Source of the DNA: Nonomuraea antri
Lineage (GTDB): Bacteria > Actinomycetota > Actinomycetes > Streptosporangiales > Streptosporangiaceae
Length of the DNA: 50,000 bases
Direction: 5' to 3'
NCBI RefSeq assembly: GCF_013283785.1
Contig: NZ_JABCPZ010000054.1
Location: 1 to 50,000 of the forward strand
Of this stretch, positions 25,093-32,748 are shown piece by piece (positions within the stretch are counted from its first letter, which is position 1; the number at the start of each line of letters is the position of its first letter). A model generated the notes under the pieces. The model was not told the origin of the DNA. It made no database searches and saw only the letters and a program-made list of their open reading frames with translations. A program made the position numbers and the translations under genes.

Positions 25093-26613
25093 ATGCGACG
25101 CGAGTTCAAGCTCCCCGACGTGGGCGAGGGGCTGACCGAGGCGGAGATCGTCCGCTGGCACGTCAAGGCGGGCGACGCGGTCAAGGTCAACCAGATCGTG
25201 GTGGAGATCGAGACCGCCAAGTCGATCGTCGAGCTGCCCATCCCGTGGGACGGGGTGGTCGCCGGCCTCATGGCCGACGAGGGCCAGACGGTGGACGTCG
25301 GCGTCCCCATCATCGCGGTGGACACCGGCGAAGGCGGCGCGGCCCAACCGGAACAGGCCCAACCGGCGCAGGCCCAGCCAGCGCAGGCCCAGCCGGAGCA
25401 GGAGGAGGCCGCGGCGGCCGGTGAGCCGTCGGAACGGGTGCAGGCGCTGGCCGACGACATGGTTCCGCGGCCGCCCGCCGAGGGCGCGGTCGAGCCGGGC
25501 GCGCACGGCAGCCCGGCGCCGAAGGAGGAGCGCCAGGCGGTCCTGGTCGGTTACGGCGTCAAGACCGGCACCACCAAGCGCCGTCCGCGCAAGCAGCCGG
25601 CCCCGGACGCGATCCGCGCCAACCCGGTGGCCAACCCGTCCAGGGTGGAGGTGGACGGCCCTCCTGCGGCCACCGTCCCGGCTCAGGCTCCGCCGCCGAG
25701 TGGACCAGCGGCGGCTCCGGCGAGCCAGGCGCCCGCGGCTCCGGGCGCGCTGGCCAAGCCGCCGGTGCGGAAGCTGGCCAAGGACCTCGGCGTGGACCTC
25801 GCCGGCATCACGGGCTCGGGCCCCCAGGGCTCGGTCACCCGCGAAGACGTCCACGCCGCCGCACAGGGGCTGCTCCCGCAGCCCGCGCCCACCGCCCCGG
25901 CGCAGCCGAGGCAGCGGGAGGAACGCGTCCCGGTCAAGGGCGTGCGCAAGATGACCGCGCAGGCCATGATCGCCAGCGCCTTCACCGCCCCGCACGTCAC
26001 CGAGTTCCTCCAGGTGGACGTCACGGAGACGATGGAGGCCGTCAAGCGCCTGCGCACGCTGGCCGAGTTCGCGGACGTCAAGGTCTCGCCGCTGCTGCTG
26101 GTGGCCAAGGCCGTGCTGACGGCGGCCAGACGCCACCCGATGATCAACTCCTCCTGGGACGAGTCGGCCCAGGAGATCGTCATCAAGCACTACGTGAACC
26201 TGGGCATCGCGGCCGCCACGCCGCGCGGCCTGGTGGTGCCCAACGTCAAGGACGCCCACGACCTGTCGCTCCCCGACCTGGCCGCGGAGCTCGGCCGGCT
26301 CACGGAGACCGCCAGGGCGGGCCGCACGCAGCCGGCCGAGATGGCGGGCGGCACGTTCACGATCACGAACGTCGGCGTCTTCGGCGTCGACGCGGGCACG
26401 CCCATCCTGAACCCGGGCGAATCGGCGATCCTCGCCTTCGGCCAGGTCCGGGACATGCCGTGGGTGGTGGACGGCCAGCTGGCCGTGCGCAAGGTCACCA
26501 CGCTGGCGCTGTCGTTCGACCACCGCATCGTGGACGGCGAGCTGGGGTCGCTGTTCCTGCGTGACGTCGGCGCCATGCTGGAAGACCCGCTCCGGATGCT
26601 CGCCTGGAGCTGA
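25093..26613 (+). CDS. 2-oxoacid dehydrogenase E2 (dihydrolipoyl acyltransferase)
   Basis: A 506-residue core protein of the complex. One lipoyl domain at the N-terminus has the lipoylated Lys at K43 (EIETAKSIVE). A long Ala/Pro/Gln linker with AQPAQ-like repeats follows, then GYGVKTGTTKRRPRK as found in actinobacterial branched-chain E2, a peripheral-subunit-binding domain (VRKLAKDLGVDLAGITGSGP) and the catalytic domain with DHRIVDGE (His near residue 477). It transfers the acyl group to CoA. It starts 16 bp after E1beta with a weak ribosome site, and a perfect 13-bp hairpin ends the operon. Confidence 0.93.
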   Translation: MRREFKLPDVGEGLTEAEIVRWHVKAGDAVKVNQIVVEIETAKSIVELPIPWDGVVAGLMADEGQTVDVGVPIIAVDTGEGGAAQPEQAQPAQAQPAQAQPEQEEAAAAGEPSERVQALADDMVPRPPAEGAVEPGAHGSPAPKEERQAVLVGYGVKTGTTKRRPRKQPAPDAIRANPVANPSRVEVDGPPAATVPAQAPPPSGPAAAPASQAPAAPGALAKPPVRKLAKDLGVDLAGITGSGPQGSVTREDVHAAAQGLLPQPAPTAPAQPRQREERVPVKGVRKMTAQAMIASAFTAPHVTEFLQVDVTETMEAVKRLRTLAEFADVKVSPLLLVAKAVLTAARRHPMINSSWDESAQEIVIKHYVNLGIAAATPRGLVVPNVKDAHDLSLPDLAAELGRLTETARAGRTQPAEMAGGTFTITNVGVFGVDAGTPILNPGESAILAFGQVRDMPWVVDGQLAVRKVTTLALSFDHRIVDGELGSLFLRDVGAMLEDPLRMLAWS

Positions 26614-26620
26614 CGGCCCG

Positions 26621-26650
26621 ACGCCGGAAGGGGTCCGCCCCTTCCGGCGT
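26621..26650. terminator. terminator after the E1-E2 operon
   Basis: Perfect 13-bp stem ACGCCGGAAGGGG (26621-26633) with its complement at 26638-26650, loop TCCG, 7 bp after the E2 stop and before the convergent purA-like gene. Confidence 0.9.
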
Positions 26651-26692
26651 TCACCCACCAGGTGACCCGGCGCTCCTCACACGGCCTGGCGT

Positions 26693-27859
26693 TCACCAGG
26701 TCACGAGCGCCTTCTTGTCGCCGGCCTGCGTCCCGTGCGACTCCAGCCACACCGGCACGCCCAGCGCGTCCGACACCGCGGACGTCCAGTCGGTCACGCC
26801 GTCGCGGTAGATCGGCCGCGCCCGCGACAGCCGCTCGGTGACATCCGGCTCATGAAACGACGGTTCCGCGTCGTAGGCGACGCACATCCGCGACACCGGC
26901 GCGTCCAGGTGTGTCAGCGCCAGCCCGTCCACCCCGCCCGCCACCCGCAGCGCGTACCGGTGTGCGACGGCGTCGAAGTGCCCGAGCCGGAACGGCCCCT
27001 GCCACGGCCCGGCCACGTTGTGCGGCTCGGGCAGGCGCAGCGCCGGGTCCTCGGTCACCAGCGGGCCCGCCCCGTGCCTGGTCGTGTACGTGCGCAGCAC
27101 GCCCAGCCGCGCCGCCCCGGCCCCGTCCAGCAGGTCGAGCGCGTTGGCGAACGTCGTCGTGCTCCAGGTGGTGTGCGGCTGGAACCCGTGCCGCTCGTCC
27201 AGCAGCACCCCCTGCGCCCCCTCGAAGACGATCGCCCCCGCGTTGATCAGCTTCGCGGTGTGCGAGCCGTCCGTCAGGCGCACGCGGTCGGCGAACGTCC
27301 GGTAGGCGGCCAGGCAGTCCGCCACCGGCGGCCCGGTGACGCCCAGCGTGTCACGCAGCTCGCGCAGCTTGGCGGCCAGCACCTGGGGCGGGTCGCCGGC
27401 GAAGGGGGCGCGCGAGCCGTGCGCGAGCCAGTACGCCATGGTCTCCCCGATGCCCATGCCGCAGGACCCGTGCCGCCCCTCGCCGCGCTCCAGCTCCCGC
27501 CGCCGTCCGGCCGCCACGTGGTACGGCGTGACGAGCAATGCGTCGCGGTCCACGGTGATCAGCCCGAGCGGATCGGGCACCCCGATCCGTGCCAGATGGG
27601 CCGCCTCGGCGGCCAGCGCCAGCGGGTCGACCAGGGAGAAGCGTGACAGGTGCGTCGGCACGCCGCGCAGCGTCCCCGAGCCGAACTGGGCGAACGTGTG
27701 GTGCCTGCCGTCGGGCAGCACCACGTTGTGCCCGGCCTGCGCGCCCCCGTTGAACCTGATCACCGCGTGGACCGGCCGCGTCGCGCACAGCCAGTCCACG
27801 ACGGTGCCCTTGCCCGCGTCGCCGTATCCGAGATCGACGACGATGACGTGGTCGTTCAT
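26693..27859 (-). CDS. divergent adenylosuccinate synthetase (PurA) paralogue
   Basis: A 388-residue PurA-fold GTP-dependent ligase. Retained: P-loop GYGDAGKGT with catalytic Asp14, His44 in GGAQAGHNVV, GSGTLRGVPTHLS, FEGAQGVLLDERHGFQPHTT, TYTTRHGAGPLVTED, FDAVAHRYALR and the guanine motif as THLD. Changed: P-loop Glu and last Lys (GDEGKGK becomes GDAGKGT), and the aspartate-binding loop TTGRxRR, replaced around residues 281-296 by NVAGPWQGPFRLGHF. It is also shorter than PurA (about 428). It probably joins a nucleotide to something other than aspartate; substrate unknown. It is the last gene of the nrtR operon, starting inside the VWA stop codon (TGATG). ATG start. Confidence 0.85.
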   Translation of the reverse strand: MNDHVIVVDLGYGDAGKGTVVDWLCATRPVHAVIRFNGGAQAGHNVVLPDGRHHTFAQFGSGTLRGVPTHLSRFSLVDPLALAAEAAHLARIGVPDPLGLITVDRDALLVTPYHVAAGRRRELERGEGRHGSCGMGIGETMAYWLAHGSRAPFAGDPPQVLAAKLRELRDTLGVTGPPVADCLAAYRTFADRVRLTDGSHTAKLINAGAIVFEGAQGVLLDERHGFQPHTTWSTTTFANALDLLDGAGAARLGVLRTYTTRHGAGPLVTEDPALRLPEPHNVAGPWQGPFRLGHFDAVAHRYALRVAGGVDGLALTHLDAPVSRMCVAYDAEPSFHEPDVTERLSRARPIYRDGVTDWTSAVSDALGVPVWLESHGTQAGDKKALVTW

Positions 27860-28791
27860 CAGTCGAGCCCGGGCAGCGGATCGGAGGTCACCAGCCGGCC
27901 CCGGTCGAGCTTGGCCAGCGCCTTCGACACCGACGCCCCGGCCGTCGAGCCCAGGTCCGCCAGGTCGGCCAGGCCGTCGTCCAGGCCGATGGCGTCCTCG
28001 CCGAGCCCGACCGTCAGCGCGATGGTCTCGCTGACCGCGTCGAGGTCGTCGAGTTCGAGCACGTTCTGGCCGAGCAGCCGCCGCCAGATCCCCAGCACCT
28101 CGGGGTCTCCGGCGTGCATGGTCTCTGCGGGCATGATGTAGTACGCGTCGTACTTCCTGGTCAGCTCGGCGACCACGGCGGCGAGGTCGACGGGGCCGGG
28201 CAGCCGGTCGCCGATCAGGTGCTCGACCTGCTTGCGTGACACCTGCTGGTACGGCATCTCGTCGCCGATCATGAACAGGTATCCGCGCTTGCCGCGCTTC
28301 TCGTGGCAGTCGATCGAGGTGTGCCTGGCCATGAAGTACATCGCCAGCTCGTACGACTCCCGCTTCTGCCCGCCGCCCCCGCCTTCGAGCAGGATCCGGC
28401 CCAGCTGGTCGTCCATGCGGTTGTCGGACTCGAACTGGCCGACCTGCAGCGGCGCCCTGTCGCAGGTGGCGTCGCCGATCGCGCCGAACATGATCTGCGG
28501 GTCGACCGCGTAACCGCGGCGCAGCAGCAGCCCGAGCAGGTCGGGCAGCTTGGCCTGCAGCCCGCGCGGCACGTACCGCATGGAGCCGGTGACGTCGAAG
28601 AGCACGGCGATGGCCAGCGAGTTCGGATGCTCGTCGGAGTCGCGGCTCTCCCGCGTGACGCCGTACGGGTCGAGGTCGGGATGCGTGGTGCGGGCGCCGC
28701 TCTCGCTGTAGGCGAAGGCGCTGATGCCGGCGGCCTCGCGGTAGGCGGCGGCCGAGGCGTAGACGTCGGTGGACCAGATTCCGCTGCCCAT
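27859..28791 (-). CDS. VWA-domain protein of the PurA-like operon
   Basis: A 310-residue soluble protein with a von Willebrand A fold. The metal-ion-dependent adhesion site begins at D66 in AVLFDVTGSM, and a further acidic motif is in YLFMIGDEMP. A Gly-rich loop (LLEGGGGGQKRESYELAMYF) and Cys at 'DATCDRAP' and 'IDCHEKRG' are visible. No signal peptide or TM, so it acts in the cytoplasm, probably as a metal-dependent scaffold. Excellent AAGGAGG site 5 nt before the ATG. It lies between the J-kinase and PurA-like genes and overlaps the latter by one base. Function unknown; the operon suggests a complex with its neighbours. Confidence 0.85.
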   Translation of the reverse strand: MGSGIWSTDVYASAAAYREAAGISAFAYSESGARTTHPDLDPYGVTRESRDSDEHPNSLAIAVLFDVTGSMRYVPRGLQAKLPDLLGLLLRRGYAVDPQIMFGAIGDATCDRAPLQVGQFESDNRMDDQLGRILLEGGGGGQKRESYELAMYFMARHTSIDCHEKRGKRGYLFMIGDEMPYQQVSRKQVEHLIGDRLPGPVDLAAVVAELTRKYDAYYIMPAETMHAGDPEVLGIWRRLLGQNVLELDDLDAVSETIALTVGLGEDAIGLDDGLADLADLGSTAGASVSKALAKLDRGRLVTSDPLPGLD

Positions 28792-28818
28792 GATGTCCTC
28801 CTTGAGAGGTGATGGGGG

Positions 28819-29736
28819 CTAGAGGTGCAGGGGCCGGTAGACACGCGGCCCGTAGAGCGCGCCGAGCAGATCGTCGAGCTCGGCGAGCAGCGCCCAGGCG
28901 TCGGACGGCGGCCGCCGCAGGCAGCCGTGGATGAAGGCGGCCATCGGGCGCGGATGGTCGCCGATCAGGCCGGCCACGCACCGGGTGAGCAGCCGGATGT
29001 CGTCTGCCTGGTCGGTGGCGCCGGCGCGGCACCAGTCGACCAGGACGAGCCCGTGGTCGATCGGATGGATGAGCACGTGACGGGGCACGATGGCGCCGTG
29101 CGTGGTGCCGGCGCGATGCGCGAGACCGGCGGCCACCAGCAGCCGCCGCCAGATCCAGGCCGCGTCGCGGGGGTCGAGACCGGGCGTGACCCGGGTCAGC
29201 GGGACGAACCCGCCCGGCGCCCGGCTGATCACGTTGGCCTGCCTGGTGGTGCCGCCCGTCCGGTGCCTGAAGTGGGTGACGAGCCGGGGGACGTACGGCA
29301 GGAAGCGCGGGTCGCCGTGCGTGGCGATCGTCCTGAGCGCGGCGGCCTCCGCGGTGAGCAGGTGGTTGTCCGCGGGGTCGCGCGCCACCTTGAGCACCGC
29401 GTCGTACATGTCGCCCGTGCCGTACGTGCCGCCCGCCCGGGCGGACGTGGCCGGGTAGAGCATGGCCGTGCCGCCCGCGTGCAGCGGCGGCCCGATCCGG
29501 TATCCGCCGACCAGCTGGCCCCGGTTGTAGGCCTCCCACAGCGACACCAGCCGCCCGAACGCCTCCTCGCACCCCGGCCCGAGGTCGGGGTGGAGCAGCC
29601 GGGCCAGCCGCCGGTAGACGCTCGTGGGGGAGCCGGTGCCGAACACTTCGACGGCCGATCGAGCCCCGACGACGATCGCCTCGGCTTCAGCCCGGGTCGT
29701 CACGTTCGTCGGGTCGCGGCCAGGAGCCGGGCTCAC
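28819..29736 (-). CDS. J-domain fused to a kinase-like domain (probable pseudokinase)
   Basis: A 305-residue protein. Residues about 20-75 look like a J domain: YRRLARLLHPDLGPGCEEAF with the HPD tripeptide at 49-51, then SLWEAYN. The rest resembles a protein kinase: glycine-loop region YRIGPPLHAGGTAMLYPATS, a Lys in DAVLKVA, and a catalytic-loop analogue HGAIVPRHVLI. In the last, the catalytic Asp of HRD and the metal Asn are missing; DFG is DWC. It may therefore bind but not phosphorylate. Possible role: bring Hsp70 or nucleotide to the VWA/PurA-like partners. GTG start with AGGAGGAG, overlapping the nrtR stop by 4 bp. Not described to my knowledge as a defined system. Confidence 0.75.
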   Translation of the reverse strand: MSPAPGRDPTNVTTRAEAEAIVVGARSAVEVFGTGSPTSVYRRLARLLHPDLGPGCEEAFGRLVSLWEAYNRGQLVGGYRIGPPLHAGGTAMLYPATSARAGGTYGTGDMYDAVLKVARDPADNHLLTAEAAALRTIATHGDPRFLPYVPRLVTHFRHRTGGTTRQANVISRAPGGFVPLTRVTPGLDPRDAAWIWRRLLVAAGLAHRAGTTHGAIVPRHVLIHPIDHGLVLVDWCRAGATDQADDIRLLTRCVAGLIGDHPRPMAAFIHGCLRRPPSDAWALLAELDDLLGALYGPRVYRPLHL

Positions 29737-30467
29737 CGGATCTCCTCCTCACGGGCGGGCCGCAGCAGGGCCGGGTGGAGCAGGCGGGCGTCGCCGGCGC
29801 GGTAGAGCTTGGCGCGCGGGCCGCCCCTCGGCCCGCCGGTCTCGGTGGTCTCGCCGGTGCCCTCGACGAAGCCGGGCACCGACAGCACCTTGCGGTGGAA
29901 GTTGCCCGCGTGCAGCGGCGTGCCCCAGACGGTCTCGTAGATCAGCCGCAGGTCGGTGATGGTGAACAGCTCACCGGCGAAGGCCGTGGCCAGCGGGGTG
30001 TACTCCAGCTTCGAGCGGGCCCGCTCGACCCCGTCGGCCAGGATGCGGGCGTGGTCGAAGGCCAGCGGCGGCAGCTCGTCGACCGGCAGCCAGACCGCAG
30101 AGGCGGCGTCCGTGCCTGCGCTCGGGTCGGGCAGGTCGGGGGCGAAGGCGAGGTAGGAGATCGACACCACGCGCATGCGCGGGTCCCTGCCGGGGTCGCC
30201 GTAGCTGGCGAGCTGCTCGATGTGGGACGGACGCGCGTCGAGCCCGGTCTCCTCGGCCAGCTCGCGCACCGCCGCCGCGGTCAGGTCTTCCTCGGGCCTG
30301 ATGAACCCGCCGGGCAGCGCCCACGCCCCCTCGTAGGGCGGCACGCCGCGCTCGACGATGAGCACGTGCAGGCGGCGGTCCCTGATGGTCAGGGCGACCA
30401 CGTCGACCGTCACGGCCACCGGCGCGTAGTCGTGCGGGTCGTAGGTGGAGAGGAAGTCTTCCATCAT
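29733..30467 (-). CDS. NrtR-like Nudix domain/winged-helix regulator
   Basis: A 244-residue protein. The N-terminal Nudix domain has a complete Nudix box, G54 through L76 (GFIRPEEDLTAAAVRELAEE then TGL), rather than the decayed box of many regulators. The C-terminal part is a winged helix: KLEYTPLATAFAGELFTITD, LRLIYETVWGTPLHAGNFHR, KVLSVPGFVEGTGE, GPRAKLYR. This is the NrtR architecture; NrtR represses NAD-cofactor genes and senses ADP-ribose or related nucleotides. It is first in a four-gene operon and probably controls it through the inverted repeat at 30474-30504. Whether it also hydrolyses its ligand is open. ATG 30467 or 30464. Confidence 0.88.
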   Translation of the reverse strand: MMEDFLSTYDPHDYAPVAVTVDVVALTIRDRRLHVLIVERGVPPYEGAWALPGGFIRPEEDLTAAAVRELAEETGLDARPSHIEQLASYGDPGRDPRMRVVSISYLAFAPDLPDPSAGTDAASAVWLPVDELPPLAFDHARILADGVERARSKLEYTPLATAFAGELFTITDLRLIYETVWGTPLHAGNFHRKVLSVPGFVEGTGETTETGGPRGGPRAKLYRAGDARLLHPALLRPAREEEIR

Positions 30468-30473
30468 CAGTCT

Positions 30474-30504
30474 TTCTCGGATTGAGTAAGTCTCGATCTG
30501 AGAA
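30474..30504. promoter_or_regulatory. candidate NrtR-like operator
   Basis: Inverted repeat TTCTCGGATTG (30474-30484) and CGATCTGAGAA (30494-30504), arms matching at 9 of 11, spacer 9 bp, just upstream of the nrtR start. The second arm extends into a nested near-palindrome TCTCGATCTGAGA. A/T-rich within a GC-rich region. Confidence 0.5.
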
Positions 30505-30567
30505 TAACCATGGAACCGCCGGGATGTCCAGACCGGAACGCGAGTACGGCGTCGCTAAGCTGATCGC

Positions 30568-30861
30568 ATGATTCGCCACGTCGTCCTGTTCACCTGGACC
30601 GAAGACGCCACCGCCGAGCAGAAGGCCGCGGTCGCGACCGAGCTGCGCAAGCTCCCCGCCGCGATCCCGCAGCTCCGCGCGTACACGGTGGGTCCCGACG
30701 CGGGCATCACCCCGGGCAACCACGACTTCGCCGTGGTCGCCGACTGCGACAGCGTGGACGACTTCCTGGCCTACCGCGATCACCCCCAGCACCAGGCGGT
30801 GATCGCGGAGCACATCAAGCCGATCCTGGCCTCCAGGGCGGCCGTCCAGCTCAGTCTTTAG
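30568..30861 (+). CDS. Dabb (stress-responsive A/B barrel) protein
   Basis: A 97-residue protein, MIRHVVLFTWTEDATAEQKA to the end, with the Dabb pattern: N-terminal H-x-V strand (RHVVLF), a central VGPDAG stretch, NHDFAVVADCDSVDDFLAYR, and HPQHQAVIAEHIKPIL. The fold is a dimeric alpha+beta barrel; members include monooxygenase- and cyclase-like small enzymes, but most have no known substrate. Independent gene with its last 11 bp overlapping the convergent CU044_5270-type gene. Confidence 0.85.
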   Translation: MIRHVVLFTWTEDATAEQKAAVATELRKLPAAIPQLRAYTVGPDAGITPGNHDFAVVADCDSVDDFLAYRDHPQHQAVIAEHIKPILASRAAVQLSL

Positions 30862-31843
30862 GGCCTTCCGCGGTCCACTCGGCCCGCGTGACCAGGTACG
30901 ACTGATACACCTGGCCGACGTCGACCTCCTTCATCCGCGGGTCGGGCTTGACCAGGACGTCCTGCACGGCCAGCAGGTCCCCGCTGTCCCTGTCGATGAT
31001 GATCTGCTGGCGAACGGGTTCGCGCGGTTCCAGCAGCGCGAGCCCGACGCGGCCCTCCACGGTCGCGACCCCGTCGGCCACCTGGGTCCCGGGGATGGCG
31101 GCCATCAGCCGGTAGACGGCGCCCCTGGTGCCCGGGGTGATGTCGGTGTCGAGCAGCAGCCACTTGTACAGGTTCCACATGAAGCTGTCCTGGCTCTCCG
31201 GCGCGCCCTCCGGATACACCTTCAGCAGCGCCGCCTTGAGCGCCGTGGGCTCGGTCGGGAGCTGCGCGATCGGTCCCACCGGGTATCCGGCGCCCTGGGT
31301 CAGCGGCAGCACCCGCGTCTTGCCCAGCCGGCAGTCCTGGTCGGCCCGGCACAGCGACGGCGCGCCCGCCGCCCGCCACGCCTGCTCGTCGGCCGGGGTG
31401 AGCGGACGGACGGACAGGGTGGTGCGCTCCCTGCGCTCGCGGCCGCGGCCGTCGCGCCACACGACCTCCCTGGCCCGCTGCTCGACGGTGTAGCCGGCGC
31501 CGTCCGGGCGGCTGCGGTACACCTCCAGCGTCTCGCGCCGCCACCAGGCCCCCGTGGCCGGTGGCCGGGCGGCCAGGCGGTCCGCCACGGTCTCCAGCAG
31601 CGCGGCGGGCCCGGGCTCGGTCATGACGGTGGTGTCGGTCTCGCCGCCCAGCCTGGGAAGCGCGATCAGGCCGCCGGCCGCCACCAGGACGACCGCAGCC
31701 GCGGCCAGCAGCAGCCGCCCCCTGGGCAGCCGGGAGCGGCGGCTCGGCGAGCCGAGTGCCCTGGCCCTGGCCGCCGCCATCGTGGCGTGCCCCGCGGGCG
31801 GCACGTCCGGCATCACGTCGTCGATGAGCTGGAACTCCTTCAT
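30851..31843 (-). CDS. CU044_5270 family protein (sigma-factor-linked membrane protein)
   Basis: A 330-residue type II membrane protein: a cytoplasmic N-terminus (MKEFQLIDDVMPDVPPAGHA), one TM helix (LLLAAAAVVLVAAGGLIALP) and an outside domain with two Cys (SLCRADQDCRLG) and PTALKAALLKVYPEG...WNLYKWLLLDTDITPGTRGA. This is the CU044_5270 pattern, usually encoded after an ECF sigma factor and thought to help control it, although it lacks a recognised anti-sigma motif. ATG 31843 overlaps the sigma stop (TGATG), so they are translationally coupled. Confidence 0.85.
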   Translation of the reverse strand: MKEFQLIDDVMPDVPPAGHATMAAARARALGSPSRRSRLPRGRLLLAAAAVVLVAAGGLIALPRLGGETDTTVMTEPGPAALLETVADRLAARPPATGAWWRRETLEVYRSRPDGAGYTVEQRAREVVWRDGRGRERRERTTLSVRPLTPADEQAWRAAGAPSLCRADQDCRLGKTRVLPLTQGAGYPVGPIAQLPTEPTALKAALLKVYPEGAPESQDSFMWNLYKWLLLDTDITPGTRGAVYRLMAAIPGTQVADGVATVEGRVGLALLEPREPVRQQIIIDRDSGDLLAVQDVLVKPDPRMKEVDVGQVYQSYLVTRAEWTAEGPKD

Positions 31844-32376
31844 CACACCTCAACTCCCAGCGTGTTGCGCAGCTTGGTCCTGGCCCGGCTCAGCCGGGAG
31901 GCGACGGTGCCGTAGGCGACGCCGAGCGCCGCGGCGACCTCGTCGTAGGTCAGATCGCCGTACGCGACGAGCAGCACCACGTCGCGCTCGCCCGGTGACA
32001 GCCCGGCCAGCGCGGCGGACAGGCGCTGGACGGTGACCCCGGCCGCGACCCGTTCGACGACCCGCTGGTCGTGGCCGTCGTCGTCGGGTGGCGGCCCGGT
32101 CCTGGCCAGGGCGCGGTAGCGGCGTACCTCGGCCCGGCGGTGCCGGTGGACCAGGTTGGTGGCGATGCCGTACAGCCAGGCTCGGACGCCGCCCTGAGCG
32201 GCGTCGAAGGAGGAGCGGCGGCGGAAGGCGATGAGGAACGTCTCGGCGGCGAGGTCCTCGGCGATGTCGAGGTCGAGACGCCGGCCGAGGTAGCGCCGGA
32301 TCTCCTCGTAATGCGCGTCGAAGACGGTGGCGAACCGTTCGGGCTCGACGACGGGCCCGTCAGGAGGTGCGAGCAC
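31843..32376 (-). CDS. ECF-type RNA polymerase sigma factor
   Basis: A 177-residue group 4 sigma factor. Region 2: FDAHYEEIRRYLGRRLDLDI then AEDLAAETFLIAFRRRSSFD and GVRAWLYGIATNLVHRHRRA. Region 4: LAGLSPGERDVVLLVAYGDL, TYDEVAAALGVAYGTVASRL, SRARTKLRN. It should direct transcription of a small regulon in response to a signal relayed by the coupled membrane protein. I chose GTG 32376 because AAAGGAG lies 8 nt upstream; an upstream GTG (32409) lacks a site. The target regulon cannot be read here. Confidence 0.92.
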   Translation of the reverse strand: MLAPPDGPVVEPERFATVFDAHYEEIRRYLGRRLDLDIAEDLAAETFLIAFRRRSSFDAAQGGVRAWLYGIATNLVHRHRRAEVRRYRALARTGPPPDDDGHDQRVVERVAAGVTVQRLSAALAGLSPGERDVVLLVAYGDLTYDEVAAALGVAYGTVASRLSRARTKLRNTLGVEV

Positions 32377-32452
32377 GCAAGGGTCTCCTTTGCCTGGGAA
32401 CACGGACACCTGTGATTGCCCGCTCCCGGCAGACCCTTCCGAGCGATCGGCG

Positions 32453-32677
32453 TCAGATTTCCGGCGGGTTGTTCTCGCGGTGCATCAGCCTGTCGTCGGA
32501 GGTGCGGCCCCGCCTGGGGGCCAGCACGACGCTCAGCACGATGCCCACACCACCGACGATCATGAAAATCAGGCCGATCACGTCCATGTGCACGCTCTTG
32601 CCGAACACGTCGGGCTCGATGGCGAATCTCAGGATGGCGCCGAGCGTGAGGAAGAAGATGCTGACCCCGACACCCAT
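32453..32677 (-). CDS. small two-TM membrane protein (DUF6458-like)
   Basis: A 74-residue protein, MGVGVSIFFLTLGAILRFAI then DVIGLIFMIVGGVGIVLSVV, with a short polar loop and a basic tail (RRGRTSDDRLMHRENNPPEI). This is the actinobacterial DUF6458 arrangement, function unknown. ATG 32677 has GGAGG 5 nt upstream; the longer frame from 32716 adds an unlikely extension. Confidence 0.8.
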   Translation of the reverse strand: MGVGVSIFFLTLGAILRFAIEPDVFGKSVHMDVIGLIFMIVGGVGIVLSVVLAPRRGRTSDDRLMHRENNPPEI

Positions 32678-32748
32678 GACGACCTCCAGGCAAACGGCGA
32701 GTATGCCCACGGTCATACCCGGCTATCGGCGATCACACCCCCGGCCTT

